From Flavobacteriaceae bacterium UBA3591 (GTDB lineage Bacteria; Bacteroidota; Bacteroidia; Flavobacteriales; Flavobacteriaceae), in NCBI GenBank assembly GCA_002375695.1, contig DFMO01000011.1:1-64000 (forward strand): a stretch of 64,000 nt of DNA, read 5' to 3'. The notes beneath the pieces were generated by a model that saw nothing but the letters and a program-made list of their open reading frames with translations, was not told the DNA's origin and searched no databases. How positions within the stretch are numbered: position 1 is the stretch's first letter; every line of letters starts with the position of its first letter. Shown here in pieces: positions 27,183 to 36,433 of the stretch. The translations under genes were made by a program, and so were the position numbers.

Positions 27183-27344
27183 TTATATAAGTATTCAAAA
27201 AGCTGTTAAAGTTTGCAGTAACTCAAACCCAAAATTTGCTTAAATTATCAATCGCATAATTTAGTAGCTTGTCTCTTTCTGCTTTTTTAAGTGAAATAAA
27301 TAATTTTGCTTTCAGCGTAAATTGCGAAGAGACAACTAAAAATT

Positions 27345-28673
27345 TTAACGCATTTTACTCATTGCTTGCATCATCTTTCTGCCACCGCCGCCTTGCATCA
27401 TTTTCATCATTTTACTCATTTGATTAAATTGCTTTAGCAACTGGTTTACCTGCTGAACGCTAGTACCACTACCTTTTGCAATTCGTTTTTTACGGCTGCC
27501 GTTTATAACAGATGGTTGTGTTCTCTCGGTTGGCGTCATAGAATGAATTATAGCTTCAATCCCTTTAAAGGCGTCGTCATCAATATCAACATCTTTTAAG
27601 GCTTTTCCTGCACCAGGAATCATTCCTACTAAATCTTTCATGCTTCCCATTTTCTTAACCTGCTGAATTTGGCTAAGGAAATCATCAAACCCGAATTGAT
27701 TTTTAGCAATCTTTTTCTGAAGTTTTCTCGCTTCTTCTTCATCAAACTGTTCTTGCGCTCTTTCAACAAGCGAAACAACATCTCCCATCCCTAAAATTCT
27801 ATCGGCCATACGAGCGGGGTGGAATACATCTATAGCATCCATCTTTTCGCCAGTACCAATAAATTTAATAGGCTTATCTACAACACTTTTAATCGAGATA
27901 GCCGCACCACCACGCGTGTCACCATCTAATTTTGTTAATACAACCCCGTCAAAATTTAGGCGTTCGTTAAATGCTTTGGCAGTATTTACAGCGTCTTGAC
28001 CCGTCATAGAATCCACTACAAAAAGTGTTTCGTGCGGATTGATTGCTGAATGTACATTAGCAATTTCGGTCATCATTGCTTCGTCTATCGCAAGACGACC
28101 CGCCGTATCCACAATTACGACATTAAAGCCGTTTTCTTTGGCATGAGCAATTGCATTTTGTGCAATTTCAACCGGATTTTTATTTTCAGGCTCGCTATAT
28201 ACCTCTACCCCAATTTGGTCTCCAACTACGTGTAGCTGATTTATTGCAGCTGGACGATAAATATCGCAAGCTACTAAAAGCGGTTTTTTTGTTTTTTTAG
28301 TTTTTAGGAAATTAGCCAATTTACCAGAGAAAGTAGTTTTACCACTACCCTGTAAACCAGACATTAAAATAACAGAAGGGCTACCGCTTAAATTAATTCC
28401 AGCAGTATCGCCGCCCATTAATTCGGTTAGTTCGTCTTTTACCAATTTAACCATTAATTGCCCAGGCTGTAGGGTTGTAAGTACATTTTGCCCTAAAGCT
28501 TTTTCTTTAACAGTATTGGTAAACTTTTTAGCGGTTTTAAAATTAACATCGGCATCGAGAAGTGCGCGTCGCACTTCTTTAAGGGTTTCTGCAACATTTA
28601 CTTCGGTGATACTACCATGCCCTTTTAGCACGTGTAATGCCTTATCTAGTTTATCGCTTAAATTATCGAACAT
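27345..28673 (-). CDS. ffh: signal recognition particle GTPase Ffh
   Basis: 442 residues. N domain, then a GTPase G domain with GLQGSGKTTFSGKLA, the RPAA segment DIYRPAAINQL, DTAGR and TKLDGD. The C-terminal M domain binds 4.5S RNA and signal peptides and is strikingly Met-rich (NQMSKMMKMMQGGGGRKMM). It targets nascent membrane proteins to the membrane. No 4.5S RNA gene was recognised in the window. Confidence 0.97.
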   Translation of the reverse strand: MFDNLSDKLDKALHVLKGHGSITEVNVAETLKEVRRALLDADVNFKTAKKFTNTVKEKALGQNVLTTLQPGQLMVKLVKDELTELMGGDTAGINLSGSPSVILMSGLQGSGKTTFSGKLANFLKTKKTKKPLLVACDIYRPAAINQLHVVGDQIGVEVYSEPENKNPVEIAQNAIAHAKENGFNVVIVDTAGRLAIDEAMMTEIANVHSAINPHETLFVVDSMTGQDAVNTAKAFNERLNFDGVVLTKLDGDTRGGAAISIKSVVDKPIKFIGTGEKMDAIDVFHPARMADRILGMGDVVSLVERAQEQFDEEEARKLQKKIAKNQFGFDDFLSQIQQVKKMGSMKDLVGMIPGAGKALKDVDIDDDAFKGIEAIIHSMTPTERTQPSVINGSRKKRIAKGSGTSVQQVNQLLKQFNQMSKMMKMMQGGGGRKMMQAMSKMR

Positions 28674-28996
28674 AATTTTCTAACTTTTAATTTTTAGCGC
28701 TTCTCTTAAGCTTCAGAGTTTGCGGTTGCAAAGATAAAAAAATCTGTACAGTTATACGGGTGCAATGTTTACTAATAATAAGGCAGCGTACAACTTTTTA
28801 AATGAAATTAGATTTCCACTTCCAAAATTTTTCACTTTCATAAAAATTGCGTAATTTAATTTGGTTCAAATTTTTCAAATTCATTCGCTAAACGGTACCC
28901 GAAACTCACAAAATTTTCTTAAATCGTCATTGGTATGTCTTTATCATCATCGGTTTTAAGTGAGGTTTTGGTATCTTGCGGGGTCTAATTAAATAT
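28674..28996. other. divergent intergenic region between ffh and nhaA
   Basis: About 320 bases. The only recognisable element is a minus-strand -7 box for ffh (28729-28736). The part next to nhaA (28800-28996) has no clear promoter, repeat or RNA structure that I can support. Confidence 0.5.
28729..28736 (-). promoter_or_regulatory. -7 box of the ffh promoter
   Basis: Minus-strand TATCTTTG, a perfect TAnnTTTG match about 55 bases before the ffh ATG. Confidence 0.55.
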
Positions 28997-30346
28997 ATGG
29001 TAAAAAGAAAAATTCTCTCTCCGTTTCAGAAATTCGTCAACCTTCAAAGTTCGACCGGAATCTTGTTATTGGCGACTACAATTATTGCGTTAGTTTGGGC
29101 AAATTCTGCATTTGCCGATAGCTATCAATCATTTTGGCAGTACGAATTAGGTATTACAACCGATAGTTTTGAATTAAAAAAGCCGTTAATTCTTTGGGTA
29201 AACGATGGGTTAATGTCCATTTTCTTTTTCCTTATTGGGCTCGAAATAAAACGAGAGTTTCTAATAGGAGAACTCAACTCTACCCGAAAAGTCATGTTCC
29301 CACTGTTTGGCGCATTAGGAGGTATTCTACTACCGGTGATTATGTATATAATGCTCAATGAAAATCCAGAAACCCTTAAAGGTTGGGGAATCCCCATGGC
29401 TACAGATATTGCATTTTCACTCGCCATTTTAAAAGTGTTGGGCGATAGAGTACCCTTAAGTTTAAAAATATTTTTAACAGCCTTTGCCATTGTAGACGAT
29501 TTAGGAGCTGTATTGGTTATTGCTATATTTTACAGCAATAGTTTAAATGTTGTAATGGTAGGCTCTGCACTTGCTATTTTGGCCGTAATTTACCTATTAA
29601 GCTATAGAGGTTTTTATTCAGAATATTTACTTATGGCTTCGGGATTTGTGGTTTGGCTACTGTTTTTAAAAGCTGGTTTACACCCTACTTTGGCAGGTAT
29701 TTTAGCTGCTTTTGCGGTTCCTGTTAGACAAAAAATTAGCACACACGAATTTACAGATCACTTACATGAAATTGTAGATAAAATTGAACATAGCACTATC
29801 CTTCAGCAACCAGTGCTCTCAAAAGAACAGTTAGTTTTAATAAACGATTTACAACATTGGGCAAACGACTATAGATCGCCACTTCAACATTTAGAACACA
29901 AACTTCACAACTGGGTTGCCTACTTAGTAATACCCGTATTTGCACTGGCAAATGCAGGCGTTGCCGTAGGTGGTGGCGACGGATTTGAAACACAACTAAT
30001 GATAAATATTATCTTGTGTTTAGTGTTTGGAAAGAGTATCGGGATATCTCTAATAATATTTTTAGCGCGAAAACTTCGAATTATTGAAGTACCCATCGAT
30101 ATTACTAACAAACAAATTATAGGAGTATCCTTTTTAGCAGGTATTGGGTTTACAATGGCAATCTTTATTGCCGGCTTAGCATTTAATACGCACCCAGAAT
30201 ATATAGATTCGGCTAAAGTGGGTATTTTAATTGGCTCCTTTATTTCGGCTATTATTGGTTATAGTATTTTACGCTTTAAGACCGTAAAAGGCAAGTTTAG
30301 CCACAATCCAAACCGCAGACGAATGCACGACGAACAAAAAGAATAA
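28997..30346 (+). CDS. nhaA: Na+/H+ antiporter NhaA
   Basis: Inner-membrane antiporter exchanging sodium for protons. About twelve hydrophobic segments. Family motifs: FFFLIGLEIKREFLIGEL and FAIVDDLGAVLVIAIFY with the paired Asp of the ion site. I chose the ATG at 28997 (449 residues) over an upstream in-frame TTG at 28976 because homologous sequence starts at KILSPFQKFV. A loop of about 60 residues (HEFTDHLHEIVDKIEHST...) in the middle is typical of the longer NhaA subgroup. A hairpin terminator follows. Confidence 0.95.
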   Translation: MVKRKILSPFQKFVNLQSSTGILLLATTIIALVWANSAFADSYQSFWQYELGITTDSFELKKPLILWVNDGLMSIFFFLIGLEIKREFLIGELNSTRKVMFPLFGALGGILLPVIMYIMLNENPETLKGWGIPMATDIAFSLAILKVLGDRVPLSLKIFLTAFAIVDDLGAVLVIAIFYSNSLNVVMVGSALAILAVIYLLSYRGFYSEYLLMASGFVVWLLFLKAGLHPTLAGILAAFAVPVRQKISTHEFTDHLHEIVDKIEHSTILQQPVLSKEQLVLINDLQHWANDYRSPLQHLEHKLHNWVAYLVIPVFALANAGVAVGGGDGFETQLMINIILCLVFGKSIGISLIIFLARKLRIIEVPIDITNKQIIGVSFLAGIGFTMAIFIAGLAFNTHPEYIDSAKVGILIGSFISAIIGYSILRFKTVKGKFSHNPNRRRMHDEQKE

Positions 30347-30359
30347 TATCATTCTATCT

Positions 30360-30396
30360 CCTTCTCAAATTAATCAATACTCTTAATTTGAGAAGG
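30360..30396 (+). terminator. intrinsic terminator after nhaA
   Basis: 14-bp stem (30360-30373 with 30383-30396), 9-base loop, then GGA and a T run on the plus strand, 14 bases after the stop. Confidence 0.85.
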
Positions 30397-30547
30397 GGAT
30401 TTTTATTGCCTTAACCCACCCCCACTGTAACGATTTTTTTGTGGTCACCGCAAGTAATTTTTGCCTCATTGCGAATGGCTTAACAATTTATTTCAATCAA
30501 AGTTCTTCAAAAAAAAATGTAAAAAATATTTGTATTTTAATTATTCA

Positions 30548-30563
30548 TCGTAATATTGCAATA
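30548..30563 (+). promoter_or_regulatory. possible ArsR operator
   Basis: Imperfect dyad ATCGTAAT-ATTGCAAT (6 of 8 positions symmetric), 15 bases before the arsR ATG, where autoregulatory ArsR operators usually lie. By-eye call only. Confidence 0.35.
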
Positions 30564-30578
30564 AACTAATGTACAGTT

Positions 30579-30908
30579 ATGGGAATTACGAAGTCTGAAA
30601 TTTTCACCGATCAACAAAATCAAATCGCAACATATGCAAAGGCTTTTGGCCACCCTGCCCGCGTGGCAATTCTACAGCATTTATTTAAAATTAATGCCTG
30701 TATTTGTGGCGAACTTGTAGATGAAATTGGCTTGTCGCAACCCACTATTTCGCAACATTTAAAAGAACTTAAAAATTTAGGGTTAATAAAAGGAAGCATT
30801 GAAGGCACCCGCATTTGTTATTGTATCGATACCGAAAAATGGTTGCAAATGAAGCAAATCATGAACTTATTTTTAAATCAAGATATTCCCCAAGAAAGGT
30901 GCTGTTAA
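30579..30908 (+). CDS. arsR: ArsR-family arsenic-responsive repressor
   Basis: 109-residue winged-helix repressor. The recognition helix region is GLSQPTISQHLKEL. Cys residues suited to As(III) binding are in NACICGEL (a CxC near the start of the DNA-binding part), in RICYC and at the C-terminal RCC. It is the first gene of the arsenic operon and probably represses it until arsenite binds. Gap to arsM is 35 bases. Confidence 0.93.
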   Translation: MGITKSEIFTDQQNQIATYAKAFGHPARVAILQHLFKINACICGELVDEIGLSQPTISQHLKELKNLGLIKGSIEGTRICYCIDTEKWLQMKQIMNLFLNQDIPQERCC

Positions 30909-30943
30909 GCATTTACTGAATAATTCATCATAAATAGAAACTT

Positions 30944-31834
30944 ATGGAAAACGAGCAAAAATTAAAAAACATAGTAAAAGACCGTTATGCGCATATAGCC
31001 GAACAAGGAAAAGCCGAAAATGCAGCTTCCTGTTGTGGAGCTACCACACCATCTAATAAGGTGTATAATATTATGATGGACGATTATTCTAAAACCGATG
31101 GCTATGTAGAAGATGCCGATTTAGGACTAGGCTGCGGTCTCCCTACCCAATTCGCAAAAATTAAATCAGGCGATACCGTAATCGATTTAGGTTCGGGAGC
31201 TGGTAACGATTGCTTTGTAGCCCGCCACGAAACCGGTGCCCAAGGAAAAGTTATTGGCATCGACTTTACGCCAATTATGGTAAAAAAAGCTCGTGAAAAC
31301 GCTGATAAATTAGGGTTTAATAACGTAGAGTTTCGAGAGGGCGATATAGATAATATGCCCGTTAATAATGATGTTGCCGATGTTATTGTGAGCAATTGTG
31401 TTTTAAATTTAGTGCCTAATAAACAAAAGGTAATTTCGGAGATTTTTAGAACTTTAAAACCTGGCGGACATTTTAGTATTTCAGACATTGTATTGGTAGG
31501 AAATCTTCCCGATGCCTTAAAAGAAGATGCCGAAATGTATGCCGGTTGTGTAGCTGGCGCCATTCAAAAAACCGAATATTTACAATTTATAAAGGATGCA
31601 GGATTTCAAAATATTCAAATTCAAAAAGAAAAACCTATCGTAATCCCAAATGATATTTTAGAAAAATATCTTTCAACCGAAGAAGTGAAAAACTTTAATT
31701 CATCAGATACAGGGATTTTCAGTATTACCGTTTATGCCGAAAAACCTGGTGAAAAATCGTCAAAACCAAAAATAGATTTAAAAAACTTCCAAGAAGAAAG
31801 CACGAGTTGCAATCCAAATACGGGTTGTTGCTAA
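30944..31834 (+). CDS. arsM: arsenite S-adenosylmethionine methyltransferase
   Basis: 296 residues; methylates As(III) using SAM. SAM-binding motif is VIDLGSGAGNDCF. Conserved Cys positions are seen: the early SCCGATT, DLGLGCGLPTQF and YAGCVAGAI. The C-terminus has a further Cys-rich tail (STSCNPNTGCC). Lies between arsR and the arsC-like gene, so its substrate is almost certainly arsenite. Confidence 0.94.
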   Translation: MENEQKLKNIVKDRYAHIAEQGKAENAASCCGATTPSNKVYNIMMDDYSKTDGYVEDADLGLGCGLPTQFAKIKSGDTVIDLGSGAGNDCFVARHETGAQGKVIGIDFTPIMVKKARENADKLGFNNVEFREGDIDNMPVNNDVADVIVSNCVLNLVPNKQKVISEIFRTLKPGGHFSISDIVLVGNLPDALKEDAEMYAGCVAGAIQKTEYLQFIKDAGFQNIQIQKEKPIVIPNDILEKYLSTEEVKNFNSSDTGIFSITVYAEKPGEKSSKPKIDLKNFQEESTSCNPNTGCC

Positions 31835-31851
31835 AAAACATCAAATTATAA

Positions 31852-32466
31852 ATGACACTTTTCACATCAATCCATGAATACATTGAAGCGTTAGATACTT
31901 CACGTATTCCGGAAGGGCGCAAGGCAGTTTTACAATCCTTAATCGATTATATAAACGCTAAACAGAAAACCAATGAGGTAATACGCTTAAATTTTATTTG
32001 TACTCACAACTCGCGGCGAAGTCATTTAGCGCAAATTTGGGCGCAAACTGCGGCAGCCTATTTTAATATTAAAAATATTGAATGCTATTCTGGTGGCACC
32101 GAGGTTACTGCTGTTTTTCCAAAAGTAATTTCGACCTTAAAAAAGGTAGGATATAAAATTTCAGACCAAAGAAAAACGGATAATCCTATTTATAAAATTA
32201 GTTATTCCAATATAGCACCTGCCACTATTGCTTTTTCAAAAAAATACGACGACAGTACTAATCCAATCAGCAATTTCGCTGCAGTGATGACCTGCTCGCA
32301 AGCCGATGCCGGCTGTCCATTTGTTGCGGGTAGCGATAAACGGATTTCAGTAATGTACGAAGACCCAAAAGTTGCTGACGGGACACCGCAACAGCAACAA
32401 ATTTACAATGCCCGTAGTAAGCAAATTGCTACTGAAATGAAGTATGTATTTTCAAAAATAAATTAG
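31852..32466 (+). CDS. arsenate reductase-like low-molecular-weight phosphatase fold protein
   Basis: 204 residues, longer than the usual 130-140 of thioredoxin-coupled ArsC because of an N-terminal helical extension of about 45 residues. The P-loop is FICTHNSRRSHLAQ (Cys-x5-Arg-Ser, about residues 49-62). A second Cys pair, CSQADAGC (Cys-x6-Cys), corresponds to the redox Cys pair of the pI258 type ArsC. Both features support As(V) reduction with thioredoxin; a plain protein-tyrosine phosphatase is less likely given the operon. Confidence 0.88.
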   Translation: MTLFTSIHEYIEALDTSRIPEGRKAVLQSLIDYINAKQKTNEVIRLNFICTHNSRRSHLAQIWAQTAAAYFNIKNIECYSGGTEVTAVFPKVISTLKKVGYKISDQRKTDNPIYKISYSNIAPATIAFSKKYDDSTNPISNFAAVMTCSQADAGCPFVAGSDKRISVMYEDPKVADGTPQQQQIYNARSKQIATEMKYVFSKIN

Positions 32467-32470
32467 CAGA

Positions 32471-33514
32471 ATGGCACAATCAAAAAAATTAAGCTTTTTA
32501 GATAGCAACCTAACCCTTTGGATATTTGTAGCAATGGCCATAGGAGTGGGAATTGGGTATTTATTTCCAAGTTTTCCAAACTATTTAAATTCATTTAGCA
32601 GCGGTAGCACCAACATTCCTATTGCTATTGGGTTAATTTTAATGATGTATCCCCCTTTGGCCAAAGTAAAATACACATTGTTGCCCAAAGTTTTTAAAGA
32701 TGTAAAAGTGTTATCTATTTCACTTATCTTAAACTGGATAATTGGGCCAGTTTTAATGTTTTTTTTAGCGATAATATTTTTACGCGATTATCCCGAATAT
32801 ATGGTAGGCCTTATTTTAATTGGCCTTGCACGCTGTATTGCAATGGTTTTGGTGTGGAATGATCTTGCCGAAGGCAGCAGCGAATACGGGGCGGGATTGG
32901 TAGCACTAAACAGTATTTTTCAAGTATTTGCGTATAGTTTTTACGCTTGGATTTTTATAACAGTTTTACCGCCCTATTTTGGTTTTGATGGTGCCATTGT
33001 AGACATTTCAATTGCTACAATTGCAGAAAGTGTTGCTATTTATTTAGGAATTCCATTTTTACTCGGTATTATGAGTAGAGTTATTTTAGTGCCTCTAAAG
33101 GGTGAAGAATGGTACGACACCAAGTTTATTCCGGCTATTTCCCCACTTACACTTACCGCTCTTTTATTTACAATTATTGTAATGTTTTCGTTAAAAGGTG
33201 AAATGATAGTAGAAATACCAATGGACGTACTTTTAATTGCCGTACCGCTTTTAATATATTTTGTAGTAATGTTCCTGATTGGGTTTTTCTTTTCCAAAGC
33301 AATGGGTACTACATACAATAAAACTGCTTCGATAGCATTTACGGCCGCGGGCAATAATTTTGAACTGGCAATAGCGGTGGCCATTGCAGTATTTGGGTTA
33401 AATTCAGGGCAAGCTTTTACGGGCGTTATTGGCCCCTTGGTAGAAGTGCCAGCCTTAATTTTACTAGTGCGGGTATCATTTTGGCTACGGAAAAAATACT
33501 TTCTAAAAAGCTAA
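32471..33514 (+). CDS. acr3: ACR3-type arsenite efflux permease
   Basis: 347-residue inner-membrane arsenite exporter, about ten hydrophobic segments. The ACR3 signature is in LIGLARCIAMVLVWNDLAEG, containing the conserved Cys; a later AAGNNFELAIAVAIAVFG is equally typical. It follows the arsC-like gene by 4 bases, so it is the last gene of the operon. An ArsB or ArsA gene is not present. Confidence 0.95.
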   Translation: MAQSKKLSFLDSNLTLWIFVAMAIGVGIGYLFPSFPNYLNSFSSGSTNIPIAIGLILMMYPPLAKVKYTLLPKVFKDVKVLSISLILNWIIGPVLMFFLAIIFLRDYPEYMVGLILIGLARCIAMVLVWNDLAEGSSEYGAGLVALNSIFQVFAYSFYAWIFITVLPPYFGFDGAIVDISIATIAESVAIYLGIPFLLGIMSRVILVPLKGEEWYDTKFIPAISPLTLTALLFTIIVMFSLKGEMIVEIPMDVLLIAVPLLIYFVVMFLIGFFFSKAMGTTYNKTASIAFTAAGNNFELAIAVAIAVFGLNSGQAFTGVIGPLVEVPALILLVRVSFWLRKKYFLKS

Positions 33515-33545
33515 GGTTACGGTATTTACACTTTGCGCATAATTG

Positions 33546-34022
33546 TTAGGCTTTGACGCTCTTAAAGCTAAACCCGTTTTGAAGTAAGTAACTGTAAACA
33601 ACCACAATTACAGTCGTTAAAATCTTTGAAGGCGTTGGGTAAAACCCTAGACCATCAACAAGTAATTTTAAACAAATATAGTTTAGTACCAGCGCTCCCA
33701 TTCCTACTAAAAAGTACCGGAAAAACTGAACTTGCCACGGCAGATAGGAGGTGTTGAAGGTGATAAATTTCTGTAGTAAAAAGCCAGTTACAAAGGTAAT
33801 TGGAAACACAAAAAACAGCGAGGCAATATGAGGGCTCAAAACAACAAAAAACAAATCAACATTTTGTTTTGCAAAAATGAAATTATAAAAAATAAAGTAT
33901 AAAAAGATATCAAAAAGTACATTACTCCCACCACAAACCGCATAACGATATGTCTTTAATGGAAGGATGCTTCTAAACAAAAAATAGAAAGCATCAATAA
34001 ATTTAATTATGCTGTTTTTCAT
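33546..34022 (-). CDS. GtrA-family membrane protein
   Basis: 158 residues with four hydrophobic segments, the GtrA/PF04138 layout, often involved in moving undecaprenyl-linked sugars or teichoic acid/arabinogalactan precursors. Visible motifs: RYAVCGGSNVLFDIFLYF and FFRYFLVGMGALVLNYI. A minus-strand -7 box lies just upstream. Converges with acr3, 31 bases apart. Confidence 0.85.
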   Translation of the reverse strand: MKNSIIKFIDAFYFLFRSILPLKTYRYAVCGGSNVLFDIFLYFIFYNFIFAKQNVDLFFVVLSPHIASLFFVFPITFVTGFLLQKFITFNTSYLPWQVQFFRYFLVGMGALVLNYICLKLLVDGLGFYPTPSKILTTVIVVVYSYLLQNGFSFKSVKA

Positions 34023-34035
34023 ATTCGAAAAAAGG

Positions 34036-34043
34036 CAAAGTTA
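34036..34043 (-). promoter_or_regulatory. -7 box of the GtrA-family gene promoter
   Basis: Minus-strand TAACTTTG, matching TAnnTTTG, 14 bases before the ATG at 34022. Confidence 0.5.
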
Positions 34044-34244
34044 AACAATAGCTCGATGAATCTCAGCCTATCTATTTTAGGAATCACACTTTATATTTTA
34101 AAGTTTTCTTTTCTAAAAAAACGCCTTTTACAAACCGCAATATTTATACGCAATTAACTGATTGTCAGCGTTTATTATTTGGTTTTTATTAAAAATTAAA
34201 AGATTATTTTTTAATTTAGCTACCTAACTAAAACCAACTTAATT

Positions 34245-34829
34245 ATGAAAAATCAACTATTAACCATAGCATTGCTGTGTTTATTTGCCGCGTGCAATTC
34301 TGGCAATAAAGACCAATCAAATGCTAAAGTTTACACAAATTCCACCGAGGATACAATTCACGAATCTACTGTTGACCGTGGCGAAATGCTTGTAAAAGCG
34401 TTGGGATGTCACGACTGTCATTCGCCCAAAAAAATGACCGACAAAGGCCCTACTTTTAATACAGACTTACTACTTTCTGGACACCCTGCAAATGATAGTT
34501 TACCGACTTACGATCTTGAAACTGCCAAAAAATACATACTCTTTACACCAGGACTTACCGCGGCTATTGGCCCTTGGGGCACATCGTTTGCATCAAACTT
34601 AACACCGCATGATACTGGTCTCGCAGGTTGGACCGAAGAGAATTTTCTAACAGCGATTAAACACGGAAAATATAAAGGCATGGAAAATAGCAGGGACTTG
34701 TTACCCCCAATGCCTTGGCAAACTATTTCGGTATTACCCGAAAAAGATTTAAAGGCAATGTTTGCCTACTTACAAACTATTAAACCAATAGATAATTTGG
34801 TTCCACCGCCTATCCCACCAAAACAATAG
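34245..34829 (+). CDS. diheme-type or monoheme c-type cytochrome lipoprotein
   Basis: 194 residues. Signal with lipobox (LLCLFAACNSG, Cys near 17). One heme-binding CHDCH is seen in GCHDCHSPKK (about residues 59-63), and possible distal ligand Met residues occur later (LLPPMPWQ). The fold looks like a class I cytochrome c domain extended to about 140 residues. Likely periplasmic/outer-membrane electron carrier. Monocistronic: a strong hairpin follows. Confidence 0.88.
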   Translation: MKNQLLTIALLCLFAACNSGNKDQSNAKVYTNSTEDTIHESTVDRGEMLVKALGCHDCHSPKKMTDKGPTFNTDLLLSGHPANDSLPTYDLETAKKYILFTPGLTAAIGPWGTSFASNLTPHDTGLAGWTEENFLTAIKHGKYKGMENSRDLLPPMPWQTISVLPEKDLKAMFAYLQTIKPIDNLVPPPIPPKQ

Positions 34830-34847
34830 TGTTTTAGCCTAAATGCA

Positions 34848-34882
34848 CAATTCCTTTCTAATTTTAAATTAGAAAGGAATTG
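34848..34882 (+). terminator. bidirectional terminator between the cytochrome and the DEAD-box genes
   Basis: Long, nearly continuous 17-bp complement (34848-34864 with 34866-34882); the AT-rich loop would realistically be several bases. It separates the convergent cytochrome and helicase genes. Confidence 0.75.
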
Positions 34883-34913
34883 TATTTTAAACTTTCATTA
34901 AAGCAATTAAAAT

Positions 34914-36188
34914 TTACCTTCTTCGTTTACTCCTACTACTATTTTTGGTATTCTTTTGTGTGCTTTGTTTAGCCTGAGGATTTCTTCCGCGACCGTGGCG
35001 TTGCGCCTTTTGTCGTTTCTTTTCTGCTTCGGCTTCTTTAACATCGGCCATCGTTTCGGTAGTTTCAAAACCTTGAAGTGTTTTAGTTTCAAGTCGTTCT
35101 CCTATTAATTTTTCGATACTTTTTAAATACCCAACCTCATCCAAACTTACCAATGATATTGCTTCGCCACTGGCGCCAGCTCTTCCGGTACGACCAATAC
35201 GGTGAACGTAATCTTCCGAAATATTTGGCAATTCAAAATTAATAACATGTGGCAACAGCGGAATATCCAAGCCTCGAGCCGCAATATCGGTTGCTACTAA
35301 AACGCGAACCTTTCCTTCTTTAAACCCAGCTAAAGCTCTGGTACGTGCCCCTTGACTTTTATTACCGTGTATGGCGGCCGAAGTTATGTTTGCTATTTCC
35401 AGTTTTTCACTCAACCGGTTGGCGCCGTGTTTGGTACGTGTAAAAACCAAAACTTGTTTCCAATTTCCTTCAGAAATAAGCTTTATAATTAAGTCGGTTT
35501 TTAAGGTTTTATCAACCCGATAAACCGTTTGATTAATTTTTTCTACGGTGGTATTTTCGGGTGTTGCTTCCACCAAAACTGGATGGTGTAAAAACTCATT
35601 CGCCAGTTTTTTAATTTCTTTTGAAAACGTAGCCGAAAAGAGTAGGTTTTGTCTTTTGGCAGGCAACAAGGCTAATATTTTTTTTATATCTCGCAGAAAG
35701 CCCATATCGAGCATTCTATCGGCCTCGTCTAAAACTAATATTTCAACCTTTGAAAGCGATAGCGCATTTTGGTTTTCTAAATCGAGTAACCTACCTGGGG
35801 TAGCTACTAAAATATCTACACCATTTCGCAAGGCACGTATTTGCGGATTGGCGCCCACTCCTCCAAAAATTACGGTAGATCGCAAATCTGTAAAAGCACT
35901 ATACTCTTTAAATTCATCCTGAACCTGTGCTGCAAGCTCGCGCGTTGGGGTAAGTATTAAAGCGCGTACAGGGCGTTTTCTATAAGCTGGCTCACTGTTT
36001 AATATTTGTAGTAATGGTAAAGCAAAACCTGCTGTTTTACCACTTCCGGTTTGTGCCGAAGCAAGAACATCTTTGCGTTCTAAAATTAAAGGAATTGCTT
36101 TTTGTTGAATTGTTGAAGGTGTATTGTATCCTTTTTTGCTAATAGCTTTTAGCAGGGCATCAGATAGTCCGAGAGATTTAAATGACAT
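34914..36188 (-). CDS. DEAD-box RNA helicase
   Basis: 424 residues. Motifs in order: Q motif near residue 23, AQTGSGKTAGF (I), PTRELAAQ (Ia), VATPGRLLD, VLDEADRMLDMGF (II), FSATFS (III), VATDIAARGLDIP (V) and HRIGRTGRAG (VI). A basic Lys/Arg-rich C-terminal tail (RHGRGRNPQAKQ...) follows, as in RhlE-like cold-shock/ribosome-assembly helicases. The exact target RNA is unknown. Confidence 0.94.
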   Translation of the reverse strand: MSFKSLGLSDALLKAISKKGYNTPSTIQQKAIPLILERKDVLASAQTGSGKTAGFALPLLQILNSEPAYRKRPVRALILTPTRELAAQVQDEFKEYSAFTDLRSTVIFGGVGANPQIRALRNGVDILVATPGRLLDLENQNALSLSKVEILVLDEADRMLDMGFLRDIKKILALLPAKRQNLLFSATFSKEIKKLANEFLHHPVLVEATPENTTVEKINQTVYRVDKTLKTDLIIKLISEGNWKQVLVFTRTKHGANRLSEKLEIANITSAAIHGNKSQGARTRALAGFKEGKVRVLVATDIAARGLDIPLLPHVINFELPNISEDYVHRIGRTGRAGASGEAISLVSLDEVGYLKSIEKLIGERLETKTLQGFETTETMADVKEAEAEKKRQKAQRHGRGRNPQAKQSTQKNTKNSSRSKRRR

Positions 36189-36352
36189 AAAGTATTTTTG
36201 ATTAATAGCCCATTACTTGAAGTCTTTTTTAATTTTCAAGCAATTTACGCTACATAATTTTAGACCGCAGCGCTTAAAGATAGTTTATCGCGGCGCTTTT
36301 AGAATTCGGTCTCTTAAACCATTAAAACTAAGAAGACGGTTTTAATAAGTGG

Positions 36353-36360
36353 CAAAGGTA
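36353..36360 (-). promoter_or_regulatory. -7 box upstream of the DEAD-box helicase gene
   Basis: Minus-strand TACCTTTG (TAnnTTTG), 165 bases before the ATG, implying a long leader as is usual for cold-regulated helicases. Confidence 0.45.
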
Positions 36361-36433
36361 CAGCTAATTTATTAAGCAAGTAGATTTTATATTATTTTAA
36401 AACAAAACACTCAAATTTTATTTTAATAAAATT

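Noticed and set aside
28976..28996. TTG start for nhaA at 28976
   Set aside because: The ATG at 28997 fits the family N-terminus better.
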